From Micromonospora coerulea (GTDB lineage: Bacteria > Actinomycetota > Actinomycetes > Mycobacteriales > Micromonosporaceae), in contig NZ_JAEMUW010000013.1 of the NCBI RefSeq assembly GCF_016598485.1, positions 124,001 through 188,000 of the forward strand: a stretch of DNA of 64,000 nucleotides, in the 5' to 3' direction. The stretch's first letter is position 1. Each line of letters starts with the position of its first letter. The position numbers and the translations under genes are program-made. The notes under the pieces were generated by a model. The model did not search any database. It saw only the letters and a program-made list of their open reading frames with translations, and was not told the DNA's origin. Of this stretch, positions 1 to 9,405 are shown piece by piece.

Positions 1-1990
1 CCTGACCGAACAGCGCATAGGTGTCGTCATCTGGACGGTACGACTGTGCGATCGCCTCACAGGCCCGGACGTGTCGCTTGGCCACTGACTCCATGAGCTC
101 CAGGGCTTGGGTGGAGCGCGCTGCTTCGCTCTTCTGCCAGGGCGTCCACTCCTTCGACCAGAATTCGGAGGTGGCGAGATCACCCCGAGTCAGTTCCACT
201 GACGCCCAGTCAGCCTGCTGATCGTCGCCGTCCCCGACCAACTCGGCCAGATCCTCAGCATCGACCTGAAAGCGGCGAAGCCCTCCCAACTCTACGAGGC
301 CTTGAACGAGTTGAGCGTTCCAGCGGCGGTTGTATGATCCCCGGCCGACACCGCGACTGCCTTCCAGATCGAGGAAAGACCTCCCGCGCAACTCTCGACG
401 ATGGCGCCAGAGGTCTGACCATCGCTCGCGAGCCGTATCGGCGGTGAGCACCGTGATCCCGAGACTTGCTGCCTCTCGACGGTCCTGGGGGGCGGTCACC
501 AGGAGCGCAACCGAGGCGTCGCCATCGCGCCCGCCCCGACCCAACTCCTGGTACCACCGGTCCACCGTCTCGGGCAGGCACGCATGCACGACGGTCCGAA
601 CGTGTCCGTAGTCGATGCCGAGGCCGAAGGCCGACGTGGCGACGACCAAGTCTACCCTGCTCGGATGGCCATCGGTGGTACGTAGGTCGGCCAAGACTCG
701 GGCGCGATCGTCAGATTTCGTCTCCCCGGTCACAATCGCAACCCGTCGATACCCTACTTCATGCAGGCGTGTCAGCCAGCGCTGGGCGATTTCCGGAGAG
801 GTGACATAGAGCACGGCTGGTCGCGGCAGGTGCGCCAGGGACTCAAGCATCCACTCCTCACGCTGCTGATCGTCCTCGGCGCCGCTCATCCACATATCGG
901 GCTCAGCACGAAGGGAGTTGGCCGCGATCAAGGTGCACGAATCCCCGGATCCGAAGAGTTCCCGCAGGTCCCGCAGTTCGTGTGAGCCAAGAGTCGCGCT
1001 GAGGAGCAGAGTCGTCGGGCTGGGATGTCCTGCCTCCCCCGCCCGCTTCACGAGCTCATCCCGAAGGTTGGCAAGCGTCCGGAACTCGGGGCGGAAGTCG
1101 CGCCCCCACTGAGTGACCAGATGGGCCTCGTCGACGACGAAGCCCCCGAGGCGACCGGTGGACGCAGCCTCCATCAACAGTGAGCGCAGTGCTCGGCTGA
1201 CCGACTCTGGTGATGTGACGAGGACTGGCTGGGTTCCGTCAATGACCCGACGGCGCAGTCGTTCCCGCAGATCCTCGTTCGTGCTGGCGGTCCACGCAAA
1301 GTGCAGAGCCGACTTGTCCGCCCGCGGATACCTGCGCGCGTAATGATCTCGGAACCGGCGTTCGAAGTCATAGGCCAGTGCCACAGTCGGCACGACGATG
1401 AGGGTTACGGCGTCCGGGTACCGTTCCGTCAAGCAGAGCGCTACCTCTGTCTTGCCGGAGCCGGTAGGCAGCATGGCGATAATGCTGCTGCCGTCTGGAA
1501 TCGACACTACGGCCCGGCAGGCGGCACGTTGGCCGGCGGTGCGGTAGCGAACATGCCCCGTAATGCGCTCGAAGAACGGGTCGGCGGGCAGGTCGTCCTG
1601 GTGAAAGCGCTGCGCCAATTCCGTGCCGGCCGCAGCCGCGGCGTCCGGCGCATCGCCCCACAGATCGAGCCACTTGGGCTGCCAGGCGGGCGCGAACCAG
1701 ATGCCGCCCCAAGCCTCTCGCAGGTCCACGGCCCCAGCAAATCGGCGCAGCCGGGCGGAGATCTCTGGGGAGACGGGGACTCGCACGTTCCGTTTGGTTA
1801 CCAGCGACCACCGCCGCAGGAGATGCCGGACGAGTACGGCGAGGTCGAGGTCACCGCTCTTGGGCTCGCGGACAAGTTGCGCCACCCGGGCATAGAGGTC
1901 GTCCTCGAATACCGGTGCGCCCATGGAGGGAGCGGCCAGGAGTTGGCGAAGCGGCTCTTCCTGATCGAGTGATGGCCCGTGCTCTGTCAT
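1..1990 (-). CDS. dpdF: RecQ-like ATP-dependent helicase, DpdF-like, 3' end beyond the window
   Basis: I translated the minus strand from ATG at 1990 to the window edge without meeting a stop, giving about 663 codons with the C-terminus missing. Visible SF2/RecQ motifs are Walker A LPTGSGKTE, motif II VVDEAHLVTQWGRDFRPEF (the RecQ form, with the aromatic-rich QWG..DFRP extension), LLLSATL, and motif VI QELGRGGRDG. About 160 residues precede the helicase core. The gene overlaps the upstream SNF2 gene by ATGA, so the two are translationally coupled. A RecQ-like protein next to this SNF2 type matches DpdF/DpdE of Dpd (7-deazaguanine in DNA) systems, where these proteins belong to the restriction side. 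The name rests on recalled family resemblance and gene order; another RecQ-containing defence locus remains possible. Confidence 0.72.
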   Translation of the reverse strand, partial: MTEHGPSLDQEEPLRQLLAAPSMGAPVFEDDLYARVAQLVREPKSGDLDLAVLVRHLLRRWSLVTKRNVRVPVSPEISARLRRFAGAVDLREAWGGIWFAPAWQPKWLDLWGDAPDAAAAAGTELAQRFHQDDLPADPFFERITGHVRYRTAGQRAACRAVVSIPDGSSIIAMLPTGSGKTEVALCLTERYPDAVTLIVVPTVALAYDFERRFRDHYARRYPRADKSALHFAWTASTNEDLRERLRRRVIDGTQPVLVTSPESVSRALRSLLMEAASTGRLGGFVVDEAHLVTQWGRDFRPEFRTLANLRDELVKRAGEAGHPSPTTLLLSATLGSHELRDLRELFGSGDSCTLIAANSLRAEPDMWMSGAEDDQQREEWMLESLAHLPRPAVLYVTSPEIAQRWLTRLHEVGYRRVAIVTGETKSDDRARVLADLRTTDGHPSRVDLVVATSAFGLGIDYGHVRTVVHACLPETVDRWYQELGRGGRDGDASVALLVTAPQDRREAASLGITVLTADTARERWSDLWRHRRELRGRSFLDLEGSRGVGRGSYNRRWNAQLVQGLVELGGLRRFQVDAEDLAELVGDGDDQQADWASVELTRGDLATSEFWSKEWTPWQKSEAARSTQALELMESVAKRHVRACEAIAQSYRPDDDTYALFGQ

Positions 1991-4900
1991 GAGGCCGGCC
2001 AGAGGACGATGCCGCCGCAGGCGGTCATTTGGACAGCGGGTGTGCTGACGCCCCGCACAAGCGCCTGACCGATTGCCTCCTCGCGATTGAGGTCCAGTTG
2101 TGCGCTCAGACGTTCAGCAGCTGACCCCAGCCGCTCCGATCTGGCGCGCAGCACAGAGAGGCGCGCCCCTACCTCCGCCTGTGCCCGCTTTGCCGCGGCC
2201 GCCGGTGCACTCGCCAACGCTGGCGACGTCCGCAGGAGGTCCTGGGCTGCCTCCCCGGCCATCTGGCAGAGCTGTTGCCAGTCGGGAAGAGCGGACAATA
2301 CCTGCTCCCACAGTTCGCCCCTCAACACCTGGTCGGATCCCGGGGAAAACGGTAGGCCCAGTACATCCCGCACGAGGCTTCCTGGCGCCGGCCCGGAGGC
2401 ACTCGTCCAGTTGCGAACGATGGCTGGCGGCAGAAGCGCGTCAGCTCGACGGCGCAAACGCCTGCGCTCGGCTTCGCTGGTGACCTGCGCGTGCGAGGCG
2501 TCGAATTCCACCAGGAAGTCGCAATGCAGCCAGAGAGTCGGTACTTCGACCGCCGAGCAGGAGCGAACAAAAGCGTGTGCCCGTCCCCTCTCGTCTCTCT
2601 GCAGGTATCGGGCGAGCCAGTCGACGAGGGGATCCCCGAGGCGTAGAGGAGCAGCCCCTCTTCGGGCGATGGAAGCGTCGCGTCCGTACGCGCGGGGTCG
2701 TTTGAGTAGGGGACGCAGTTGCTCTACCGCATCGGCGGGAAGTCCGTGGATCTCCGGGCCGAAGTGCAGCAGGCCCTTGTCCGGATCCTCATAGGAACGG
2801 ATCCCGACGCCTCCTCGCCTCCCGACAAGTCGGGAGAATGCCTCACGCAACGCGGTGACATTGCGTTCCGCTTCGCGCAGTTCAACCACAGCCGCCTGGT
2901 CGAAGTGCGATGTAAGGGCGCCGGCCTCGACCTCCTCGAGAAGGTCGACCTCCTCGCGCTCCTCCTCAAGGTTGGCCCGCAGTTCGTCGAGGTCGAACTC
3001 GAACGCGTGCCTGCCTGAATGTTGCAACCGTTGGCTCAGCTCATCCAAAAGTTCGGCCAACCTGTGCTGCAGCGTGGCGGCGGACTGCGCGAAGATTCCG
3101 ATACCGTCGGTCAGCAGTCGGAGGTGTGAGCTGACCCAGTCGCTGTCCGGTTCAGCGAAGACGACGATCTCCGCAGCACCTGGTCGCTGACTGTATCGAT
3201 CCAGCCGCCCGATCCTCTGCTCCAGTCGGTTCGGATCGAGCGGCAAGTCCAAATTCACGAGGACGTGGGCATCCTGCAGGTTCCGGCCTTCTTCGAGTGA
3301 CTGGTCTCCTACCAGAACCTGGCCGCCTGGCGCTGATAAGAAGTCCCAGACGACCTCTTCGTGGTCACTCTGGCCCGCACCACCGAAGTGCCTTCCGACC
3401 CGTCCTGGCCAGCGAGCGGTGGCGTGCTGATAGAACTCCCGAGCAGTGTCGGGCGATGTCCCGACGACCACGACCTTCAGGTCCTGGTCGAGCCGATCTT
3501 GTACCACCTCGAGGCTGGAACGCAGGCGCACGCTGGTGTTCACCAGTTGGAGACGAGCTACGGCTGTCTTCAGCAATGGCCGGTCGTGCGGGGGTACAAA
3601 ATCGTGACTCCCGGCCGATGCCGCGAGCCGCAACTGCAGGTGGCGTAGAAGTACGCGTGGTCCGCCCAGCCCGTTGAGGACCGCCCTCGCGTACAGGCTT
3701 CGACTGTCTCGGCCGCCGAGATGTTCCTGGTAGCGCTCTAGAAACGTATCCACTATTGGCCGGGCTGGGTCATCAAGCCGGACGAAGACCGTGCGCCGGC
3801 CGGCCACTGGGTACTCTTCAGTGGCCGGCGTATTCCGGCGATGCCGGATCATCCGCCTGCTGACGCGGTACGTCTCCCTTACGTAGTTGACTAGGTCGGA
3901 CCAGAGGGGGGATGCCCCGTCCTGCTCCGATCGGCATTCCTGCACGAGGCGGAGAACTGTCGGGTCCGTTCCGTGCAGTAGTTCTAGATTGTTCAGAACG
4001 CTGAGACGATGGCGTCTGGCAGTGCGGGGCGAGGAAAGTAACTGAAGCCCCGTGGCCTCTCTCTCGCGTTGTTCTACTCGCTCTCGGAAGCCCTTTATGT
4101 CGTTCCTCGGAAAGGCGACTGGATCAATAAGGTTGAGTAGGTCGAGGAAGGTTGCATAATTTCTGCGCATCGGTGTTGCTGACAGCAGCAGGAGGGCCCT
4201 GGACTGCAACAGGTTCTGCCGGAGCGCGGGCGTCCGGTCGAGAAGATCAACCATTCGGTGCGCCTCGTCCACCACAACAAGCGCCAACTGCCCCAGTGAT
4301 GGGTCGTCCGCTAGTTGCTCGTGGGAGGCCAACTGGAGCCTTCCCTCGTCGATCTCCTCGCCGAGGAGGAACCGATCGTGCAGTTCCTCTTCCCATTGAC
4401 TCGTCAGTTCGGCTGGCGCGGAAACGAGTACGGTTGCCTCGGGGTCATCGAGGAGCATCTGGCGGATGACGAGGCCAGCTTCTATGGTCTTGCCGAGCCC
4501 AACTTCGTCTGCCAGAAGATAACGTGGCACCGGATCTGCCAGGACTCTGGCGGCGGTGTCGAGCTGGTGCTGGTAAAGCGCGATGGGCGCCGATAACGCA
4601 GCGGTGAAGCCTCGGGCGACGCCACGCTGGTGGACCAACTGGTCAAGGAAGCGGTAGCGCGCCTCGTAGTACTCGGGTGAATCACAAAACCCGTGCGCCA
4701 CGGCACCAACCGGGTCGGCCAGTGGCTGGTTCCACCGCACCAACAGGTGCCGCTCTTCCAAGGCGATGTCCCCGGAGACGGCAGGTAGCCGCACGAGGTA
4801 GCGGCCGTGGCTCAAATGGCCGGCTACTTCACCTGCCATCCAGCCGAATGTCGTGCTCCTGACCCACACCCGCGCGCCGTGGTCGAGCTTCGCTAAGCGG

Positions 4901-5175
4901 ACCCGGCCGATAGGTACTTTGCGAACCTCCTCGCGAACGCCCGGTAGGTCGATGTAGCGGAGATGGGCCTGCCCACTCTCGACCGCCTCACACCACGCGA
5001 AACCGATATGGCCTTGAACGTCGCGGACGATGCGCCCGACCAAATGTGATCTTCCATGGCCTACATCGCTCGCAAGCCGGGGCCGGCCGACGGCGTTAAA
5101 TGCAGCGGGCGTTCCGGACAAGAGGCGCCTTTCAGTACGAAATCGGGCAGCTAGGGAGCTGTTGCGAATAATCAC
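1987..5175 (-). CDS. dpdE: SNF2-like DEAD/DEAH helicase, DpdE-like
   Basis: 1062 residues from GTG at 5175, with GGAACGG just upstream. An N-terminal region of about 190 residues without a recognised motif precedes a complete SNF2-type motor: LADEVGLGKTIEAG at about 221-234, DEAH at 303-306, LLLSATP at 330-335, and in the second RecA lobe an SLEEGRNLQ motif followed by EQRIGRLDRYSQ. The C-terminal third is Arg/Glu rich and helical. The stop overlaps the start of the RecQ-like gene (ATGA). SNF2 motors of this size coupled to a RecQ helicase are typical of DpdE-DpdF, which act in restriction of DNA lacking 7-deazaguanine modification. The modification genes (dpdA, dpdB) are not in the window and would have to lie to the left. 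Role is inferred; the ATPase assignment is firm. Confidence 0.75.
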   Translation of the reverse strand: MIIRNSSLAARFRTERRLLSGTPAAFNAVGRPRLASDVGHGRSHLVGRIVRDVQGHIGFAWCEAVESGQAHLRYIDLPGVREEVRKVPIGRVRLAKLDHGARVWVRSTTFGWMAGEVAGHLSHGRYLVRLPAVSGDIALEERHLLVRWNQPLADPVGAVAHGFCDSPEYYEARYRFLDQLVHQRGVARGFTAALSAPIALYQHQLDTAARVLADPVPRYLLADEVGLGKTIEAGLVIRQMLLDDPEATVLVSAPAELTSQWEEELHDRFLLGEEIDEGRLQLASHEQLADDPSLGQLALVVVDEAHRMVDLLDRTPALRQNLLQSRALLLLSATPMRRNYATFLDLLNLIDPVAFPRNDIKGFRERVEQREREATGLQLLSSPRTARRHRLSVLNNLELLHGTDPTVLRLVQECRSEQDGASPLWSDLVNYVRETYRVSRRMIRHRRNTPATEEYPVAGRRTVFVRLDDPARPIVDTFLERYQEHLGGRDSRSLYARAVLNGLGGPRVLLRHLQLRLAASAGSHDFVPPHDRPLLKTAVARLQLVNTSVRLRSSLEVVQDRLDQDLKVVVVGTSPDTAREFYQHATARWPGRVGRHFGGAGQSDHEEVVWDFLSAPGGQVLVGDQSLEEGRNLQDAHVLVNLDLPLDPNRLEQRIGRLDRYSQRPGAAEIVVFAEPDSDWVSSHLRLLTDGIGIFAQSAATLQHRLAELLDELSQRLQHSGRHAFEFDLDELRANLEEEREEVDLLEEVEAGALTSHFDQAAVVELREAERNVTALREAFSRLVGRRGGVGIRSYEDPDKGLLHFGPEIHGLPADAVEQLRPLLKRPRAYGRDASIARRGAAPLRLGDPLVDWLARYLQRDERGRAHAFVRSCSAVEVPTLWLHCDFLVEFDASHAQVTSEAERRRLRRRADALLPPAIVRNWTSASGPAPGSLVRDVLGLPFSPGSDQVLRGELWEQVLSALPDWQQLCQMAGEAAQDLLRTSPALASAPAAAAKRAQAEVGARLSVLRARSERLGSAAERLSAQLDLNREEAIGQALVRGVSTPAVQMTACGGIVLWPAS

Positions 5176-5486
5176 CCGTTCCGGCTACGACCGCACCGGT
5201 ACCTCTAGCGCACCAAGCATCGCCCTCACCTCCCCACAAGGTGTGCCGGGGACACTACCGGCAGGGGTCCCAGGAGCGGGACCCCCGAGTAATCACCCGT
5301 TCAGCCGGTCCCACGTCGCCTCTTTGCGTTGTCAATAACCTACGAAGTTGATATTGCATAAGGGCAACTACCTGCGAAGGCTCCGGCTCCGCCCCAGCTC
5401 ACGGCGCAGGCCGCGGGGAACCCAGTCCTCGGCGGGGCGGCCGGCGGCGAACTACGGAATGGCGACTCTGCAGTGAAGCAGGGCAC
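5176..5486. promoter_or_regulatory. Divergent intergenic region between the SNF2 and DUF3427 helicase genes
   Basis: This 311-bp spacer holds no gene. The 12-base sequence AATCACCCGTTC occurs at the start of the SNF2 gene (about 5170) and again near 5291, about 120 bp apart. A TTGACA box lies on the minus strand at 5335-5330, oriented to serve the SNF2-RecQ pair; I could not assign a convincing -10. An AT-richer patch at 5341-5365 could hold a promoter for the rightward helicase gene. Confidence 0.35.
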
Positions 5487-8400
5487 ATGTGTCATGAATC
5501 CGACAGCAGCACTCTATGGCTCTACGGCGGGACAGCACCCCAGCCCATCGCCGGCTACGTTGCCCGGGTGGCGGATCTTGAGCAGGGTATGTACGCGCAC
5601 CTGATCACGCGTGAGCTGGCTGACCGGCTCGCGCACGTCGATCCCGCCGTCATCCAGCGCTATAAGCTCGACCCCGCCGACGCCCACGTGGCGCTCGCCC
5701 GTCATATCGCCGCTCTGGCCAACCGCGCACTTCAGGCTGTCCCCGGCGGCGACGACAAGCTCGCGCGCCAGGTCGAGCTGGCCAATCGGATCGCCAAGAG
5801 CATCGCCAAGGCCGAGCCGCGCGCCGTCGGCGCCGACGACCAGGTCGCCGACGCGCAGCACCTCCTGCACGCCATCGCCGCCCCGCCGACGCCGCCCGCC
5901 GCGCCCGCCTTCCCGGTGCGCCCAACCACCCCGCTCTCCACCGGCGCCCTGCTGGTCAACGGCCGCCATCAGCCGCGCATCGGCCACGAGGTCACCCACG
6001 AGATGGCCTCCGCCGACGAGGTCGACCTGCTCTGCGCGTTCATCAAGTGGCATGGCCTACGCATCGTCGAGCCGGCGATCCGCAACCTGATCGCCCGCGG
6101 CGGCCGGCTGCGAGTCATCACCACGACATACATGGGCGCCACCGACCAGCGGGCCCTGGACCGGCTCGCCGAGTTGGGCGCCGAGATCAAGGTCTCGTAT
6201 GAGACCAGGACCACCCGGCTGCACGCAAAGGCGTGGCTGTTCCGCCGCAACAACGGCACCACCACCGCGTACGTCGGCTCGTCGAACCTGTCGAAGGCCG
6301 CGCTGGTCGACGGCGTTGAGTGGAACGTGCGGATCTCGAACCTGGAGCAGCCGCACGTCATCGACACCTTCGAGGCGACGTTCACCGACTACTGGAACGA
6401 CTCGGCCTTTGAGGCGTACGACCCGGGGAAGGATGCCGACCGGCTGCGCATCGCGCTGCGCGGCGAGCGCCCCGACGATGCACCGACCGAGATCGCGAAC
6501 CTGGACGTCCGCGCGTTCCCGTACCAGCAGGAGATCCTCGACGACCTGAACGCCGAGCGGCTGGTGCACGACCGCTGGCGCAACCTCGTCGTGATGGCGA
6601 CCGGCACCGGCAAGACCGTGGTGGCGGCGCTGGACTACCGGCGGCTCCGCAAGGCAGGCCACGTCGACTCGCTGCTGTTCGTCGCCCATCAGGAGCAGAT
6701 CCTGCGGCAGAGCCGCTCGGTGTTCCGGCAGGTGATGGGAGACGGCAGCTTCGGCGAGACCCTCGTCGGCGGCGATAGGCCAAAGGACTGGAAGTACGTC
6801 TTCGCCTCGATCCAGTCGCTGCATCGGCAGGAGATCGACCCGGAGGCGTACGACATGGTGATTGTCGACGAGTTCCACCACGCCGAGGCGCCTACGTACG
6901 CCCGACTGCTGGAACGGCTGCGGCCGCGCGTACTGCTCGGGCTGACCGCGACCCCCGACCGGAGCGACGGCGGCGACGTGCGCCGGTGGTTCGACGGCCG
7001 CGCCTCCGTGGAGCTGCACCTGTGGGAGGCGTTGGAGCGACAGTTGCTGGCGCCCTTCCAGTACTTCGGGCTGCACGACGACGTCGACCTGTCGCAGCTG
7101 CGGTGGAAGCGCGGGCAGGGGTACGACCCGGCGGAGCTGGACGGCGTCTACACCGGCAACCACGCCCGAGCCCAGATGATCCTGCGGGCGGTACGCGACA
7201 CCGCCGACGTCGGGCGGATGCGAGCGCTCGGCTTCTGCGTGAGCATCGGGCACGCCGAGTTCATGGCGGACTGGTTCACCCAGCACGGCGTACCGTCGGC
7301 TGCGGTGACCTCGCGGATCGACGCCGCCGGGCGGCAGGGGCTGCTGACGGCATTCCGCAACCGTGAGCTGCGGGTGCTCTTCACCGTCGACCTGTTCAAC
7401 GAGGGCGTCGACCTGCCGATGGTCGACACGATCCTCATGCTGCGCCCCACCGAGAGCGCCACAATCTTCCTGCAGCAGCTCGGCCGCGGCCTGCGCCTGG
7501 ACGACGACAAGCCCTGCCTGACCGTGCTCGACTTCATCGGCGGGCAGCACGCCAACTTCCGCTTCGACCTGCGCTGGCGGGCGCTGACCGGCGTCAGCCG
7601 GCGGGCCGTCGAGGCCGCCGTCCGCGATGACTTCCCGTCGCTGCCGAGTGGCTGCCACGTTGAGCTGGACCGGGTGGCGAAGGAGGTCGTGCTCGCCAAC
7701 CTGAAGTCGGCGCTGCCGACCTCGAAGAACGGCCTGGTGGCAGAGCTGCGGCAGCTCGGTGACGTGAGCCTGGCCGAGTTCCTGCGGGAGACCGGCCTGG
7801 AAATCGAGGACGTGTACCGCTCGGCGAGCATCGGTGGGTGGACCGGGCTGCGGCGCCTGGCGGGCATCGAGACCTCGACCGCCGGGCCGGACGACCGCGA
7901 GCTGGGCCGGGCCATCGGCCGGATGCTGCACACCGACGACGTCGACCGGCTGGACCTGCTGGCCCGGGTCGCGAGCGGCGAACACCCCGGCGGCGGCCGG
8001 CTGCTGGACATGTTGCACTTCAGCCTCTGGGGGCCGTCGGTGCCACCGAGCGAGCGCGATGCCCGGCTGAAGCGGCTCTGGGCGGAGCCAGCGCGCTGCG
8101 CGGAGCTGCGCCAGGTCGCCGAGGTGCTGCGGGACCGCATCCACCGGGTGACGGTGGCGCCGCTGTCGGACCGAGTGCCGCTGCGGGTGCACGCCCGCTA
8201 CAGCCGCAACGAGGCGTGCGCGGCCTTCGGGATGGCGAACCCGGGGTCGCTTCGCGAGGGGGTGAAGTGGCTTGAGTCGGAGCAGGCGGACCTCTTCTTC
8301 GTCACGCTGGTCAAGTCCGAGGAGCACTACTCCCCCACGACCATGTACGCCGACCGGGCCATCACCGACAGTCTGTTCCAGTGGGAGTCGCAGAGCACCA

Positions 8401-8642
8401 CGTCGTCGGCGTCGGGGACCGGGCAGCGCTACATCCACCACGCCGAACGCGGGTCGACGGTGCACCTGTTCGTGCGGGAGACCAAGGTCGCCGACTGCGA
8501 CCTGGGCGCGCCGCCGTACCTGTATGCCGGGCCGATGACGTACCAGGAGCACAGCGGCGACCGGCCGATGCGCATCCTCTGGCGCCTGCAGCACCCGCTC
8601 CCCGCCGACATGTACGCCGCCGCCCGGGCGATCGCCGCCTGA
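5487..8642 (+). CDS. PLD-nuclease/SF2 helicase with DUF3427 domain
   Basis: 1051 residues. Three parts are visible: an N-terminal phospholipase-D-like nuclease domain with the HxK motif in RLHAKAWLF and YVGSSNLSKAAL (about residues 240-275), a superfamily II helicase with MATGTGKTVVAAL (about 369), VIVDEFHHAEA (about 455), LLGLTATPDR and QQLGRGLRLDDD, and a C-terminal DUF3427 region. Such proteins are common in actinobacterial accessory and defence regions and probably act on DNA; the substrate is unknown. The start is uncertain: homologous N-termini usually begin near LEQGMYAHLITREL, so GTG at 5568 or ATG at 5589 may be the real start. Degraded pieces of a close paralogue occur at 13930-14145 (C-terminus) and 19803-19937 (N-terminus). 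Confidence 0.85.
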   Translation: MCHESDSSTLWLYGGTAPQPIAGYVARVADLEQGMYAHLITRELADRLAHVDPAVIQRYKLDPADAHVALARHIAALANRALQAVPGGDDKLARQVELANRIAKSIAKAEPRAVGADDQVADAQHLLHAIAAPPTPPAAPAFPVRPTTPLSTGALLVNGRHQPRIGHEVTHEMASADEVDLLCAFIKWHGLRIVEPAIRNLIARGGRLRVITTTYMGATDQRALDRLAELGAEIKVSYETRTTRLHAKAWLFRRNNGTTTAYVGSSNLSKAALVDGVEWNVRISNLEQPHVIDTFEATFTDYWNDSAFEAYDPGKDADRLRIALRGERPDDAPTEIANLDVRAFPYQQEILDDLNAERLVHDRWRNLVVMATGTGKTVVAALDYRRLRKAGHVDSLLFVAHQEQILRQSRSVFRQVMGDGSFGETLVGGDRPKDWKYVFASIQSLHRQEIDPEAYDMVIVDEFHHAEAPTYARLLERLRPRVLLGLTATPDRSDGGDVRRWFDGRASVELHLWEALERQLLAPFQYFGLHDDVDLSQLRWKRGQGYDPAELDGVYTGNHARAQMILRAVRDTADVGRMRALGFCVSIGHAEFMADWFTQHGVPSAAVTSRIDAAGRQGLLTAFRNRELRVLFTVDLFNEGVDLPMVDTILMLRPTESATIFLQQLGRGLRLDDDKPCLTVLDFIGGQHANFRFDLRWRALTGVSRRAVEAAVRDDFPSLPSGCHVELDRVAKEVVLANLKSALPTSKNGLVAELRQLGDVSLAEFLRETGLEIEDVYRSASIGGWTGLRRLAGIETSTAGPDDRELGRAIGRMLHTDDVDRLDLLARVASGEHPGGGRLLDMLHFSLWGPSVPPSERDARLKRLWAEPARCAELRQVAEVLRDRIHRVTVAPLSDRVPLRVHARYSRNEACAAFGMANPGSLREGVKWLESEQADLFFVTLVKSEEHYSPTTMYADRAITDSLFQWESQSTTSSASGTGQRYIHHAERGSTVHLFVRETKVADCDLGAPPYLYAGPMTYQEHSGDRPMRILWRLQHPLPADMYAAARAIAA

Positions 8643-8742
8643 CAGGTCGGACTACCCGACACAGCGGTCCGTATTCCTCGACACTGCCAGCGCAACATCC
8701 TTCTCGACGTCGTCGGACGGCTGGGCCGCTTTCTGAGCTGGA

Positions 8743-9319
8743 CTATTGAGGCAAGCCTGCGGGCGTGGCGTCCTGACGCACGATTGCGGTGAAGCTGTCT
8801 CGACGGGCTTCCAGCTCGTTAACGCTGCTCTGGTAGGTGCCCGCGATTCGCTCTCCATCATGGACGACGTAGTTCCAGACGAGGCGGTCGACCTCCCTGG
8901 CGATTTCCATAGCGTCCCTAGCCGCGCGGCTGATCTCGGGCCGAACGATGAGTTGGACAGCCGCGCTAGCAGTGACGAGTGCTGTCCAAGCCGATCTATA
9001 GAAGGCTCTCAACTCGGCGGTTGCACGATCGACTTCGCCGCCCGCTCGCTTCGCCTCTTTCCTGGCCCAGACCAGCTCATCGGCGGCAACGAGAGACCTC
9101 AAGGCAGCCGAGGAACGAAGCCTGCGACGCCTCCCTTCGTTCCGCCTCAGCCAGGTCTCGTTGGGAACGGGCACTCAATCGCGCGCCGAGCGTGGCTCCG
9201 CCGACGCCGATTACGGCGCCGAGCACGCTGGCCACCGCCACCATCACCTCCGCACTCACGGGCACATTGCACCACTGCAGTTCGCATTGCGCTGTCCCGC
9301 TTCGGAACGACGGGAACAT
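8743..9319 (-). pseudogene. Small membrane-anchored protein, probably frameshifted
   Basis: Two minus-strand frames read as one protein if a single shift is allowed around 9110-9130. The first frame (from 9319) encodes a TM-like stretch VASVLGAVIGVGGATLGARL and a charged segment ending in SRCRR. The second frame (to 8743) continues with SLVAADELVWARKEAKRAGG and a helical tail of about 120 residues. An N-terminal TM helix followed by a long charged helical domain is a common actinobacterial arrangement. Alternatively these are two separate small ORFs, or there is a sequencing error. Function unknown. Start uncertain: ATG 9319 with GGGAA upstream, or ATG 9244 after GGAGG. Confidence 0.5.
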
Positions 9320-9366
9320 CGGTTCCCGCGATCGCGGAGCTGTTCAAGGGCGATCCGCTGGCTGCA

Positions 9367-9405
9367 TGAGTCTCAGCCGTTCAAGTACGCGAGCACCGCG
9401 AGCAC
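9367..9405. repeat. 39-bp direct repeat, left copy (RR gene 3' end)
   Basis: The 39 bases covering the last 11 codons and stop of the response regulator gene plus 6 downstream bases recur perfectly at 22436-22474 in the same orientation, 13,069 bp away. The copies diverge at once on the right side. It could be an attachment-site duplication or a by-product of segmental duplication; no integrase lies between the copies. Confidence 0.85.

Noticed and set aside
6057..8594. Long minus-strand open frame opposite the DUF3427 helicase (845 codons)
   Set aside because: Its sequence is low-complexity Arg/Gly/Val/Gln and is the GC-driven shadow of the helicase gene, whose motifs are all intact.
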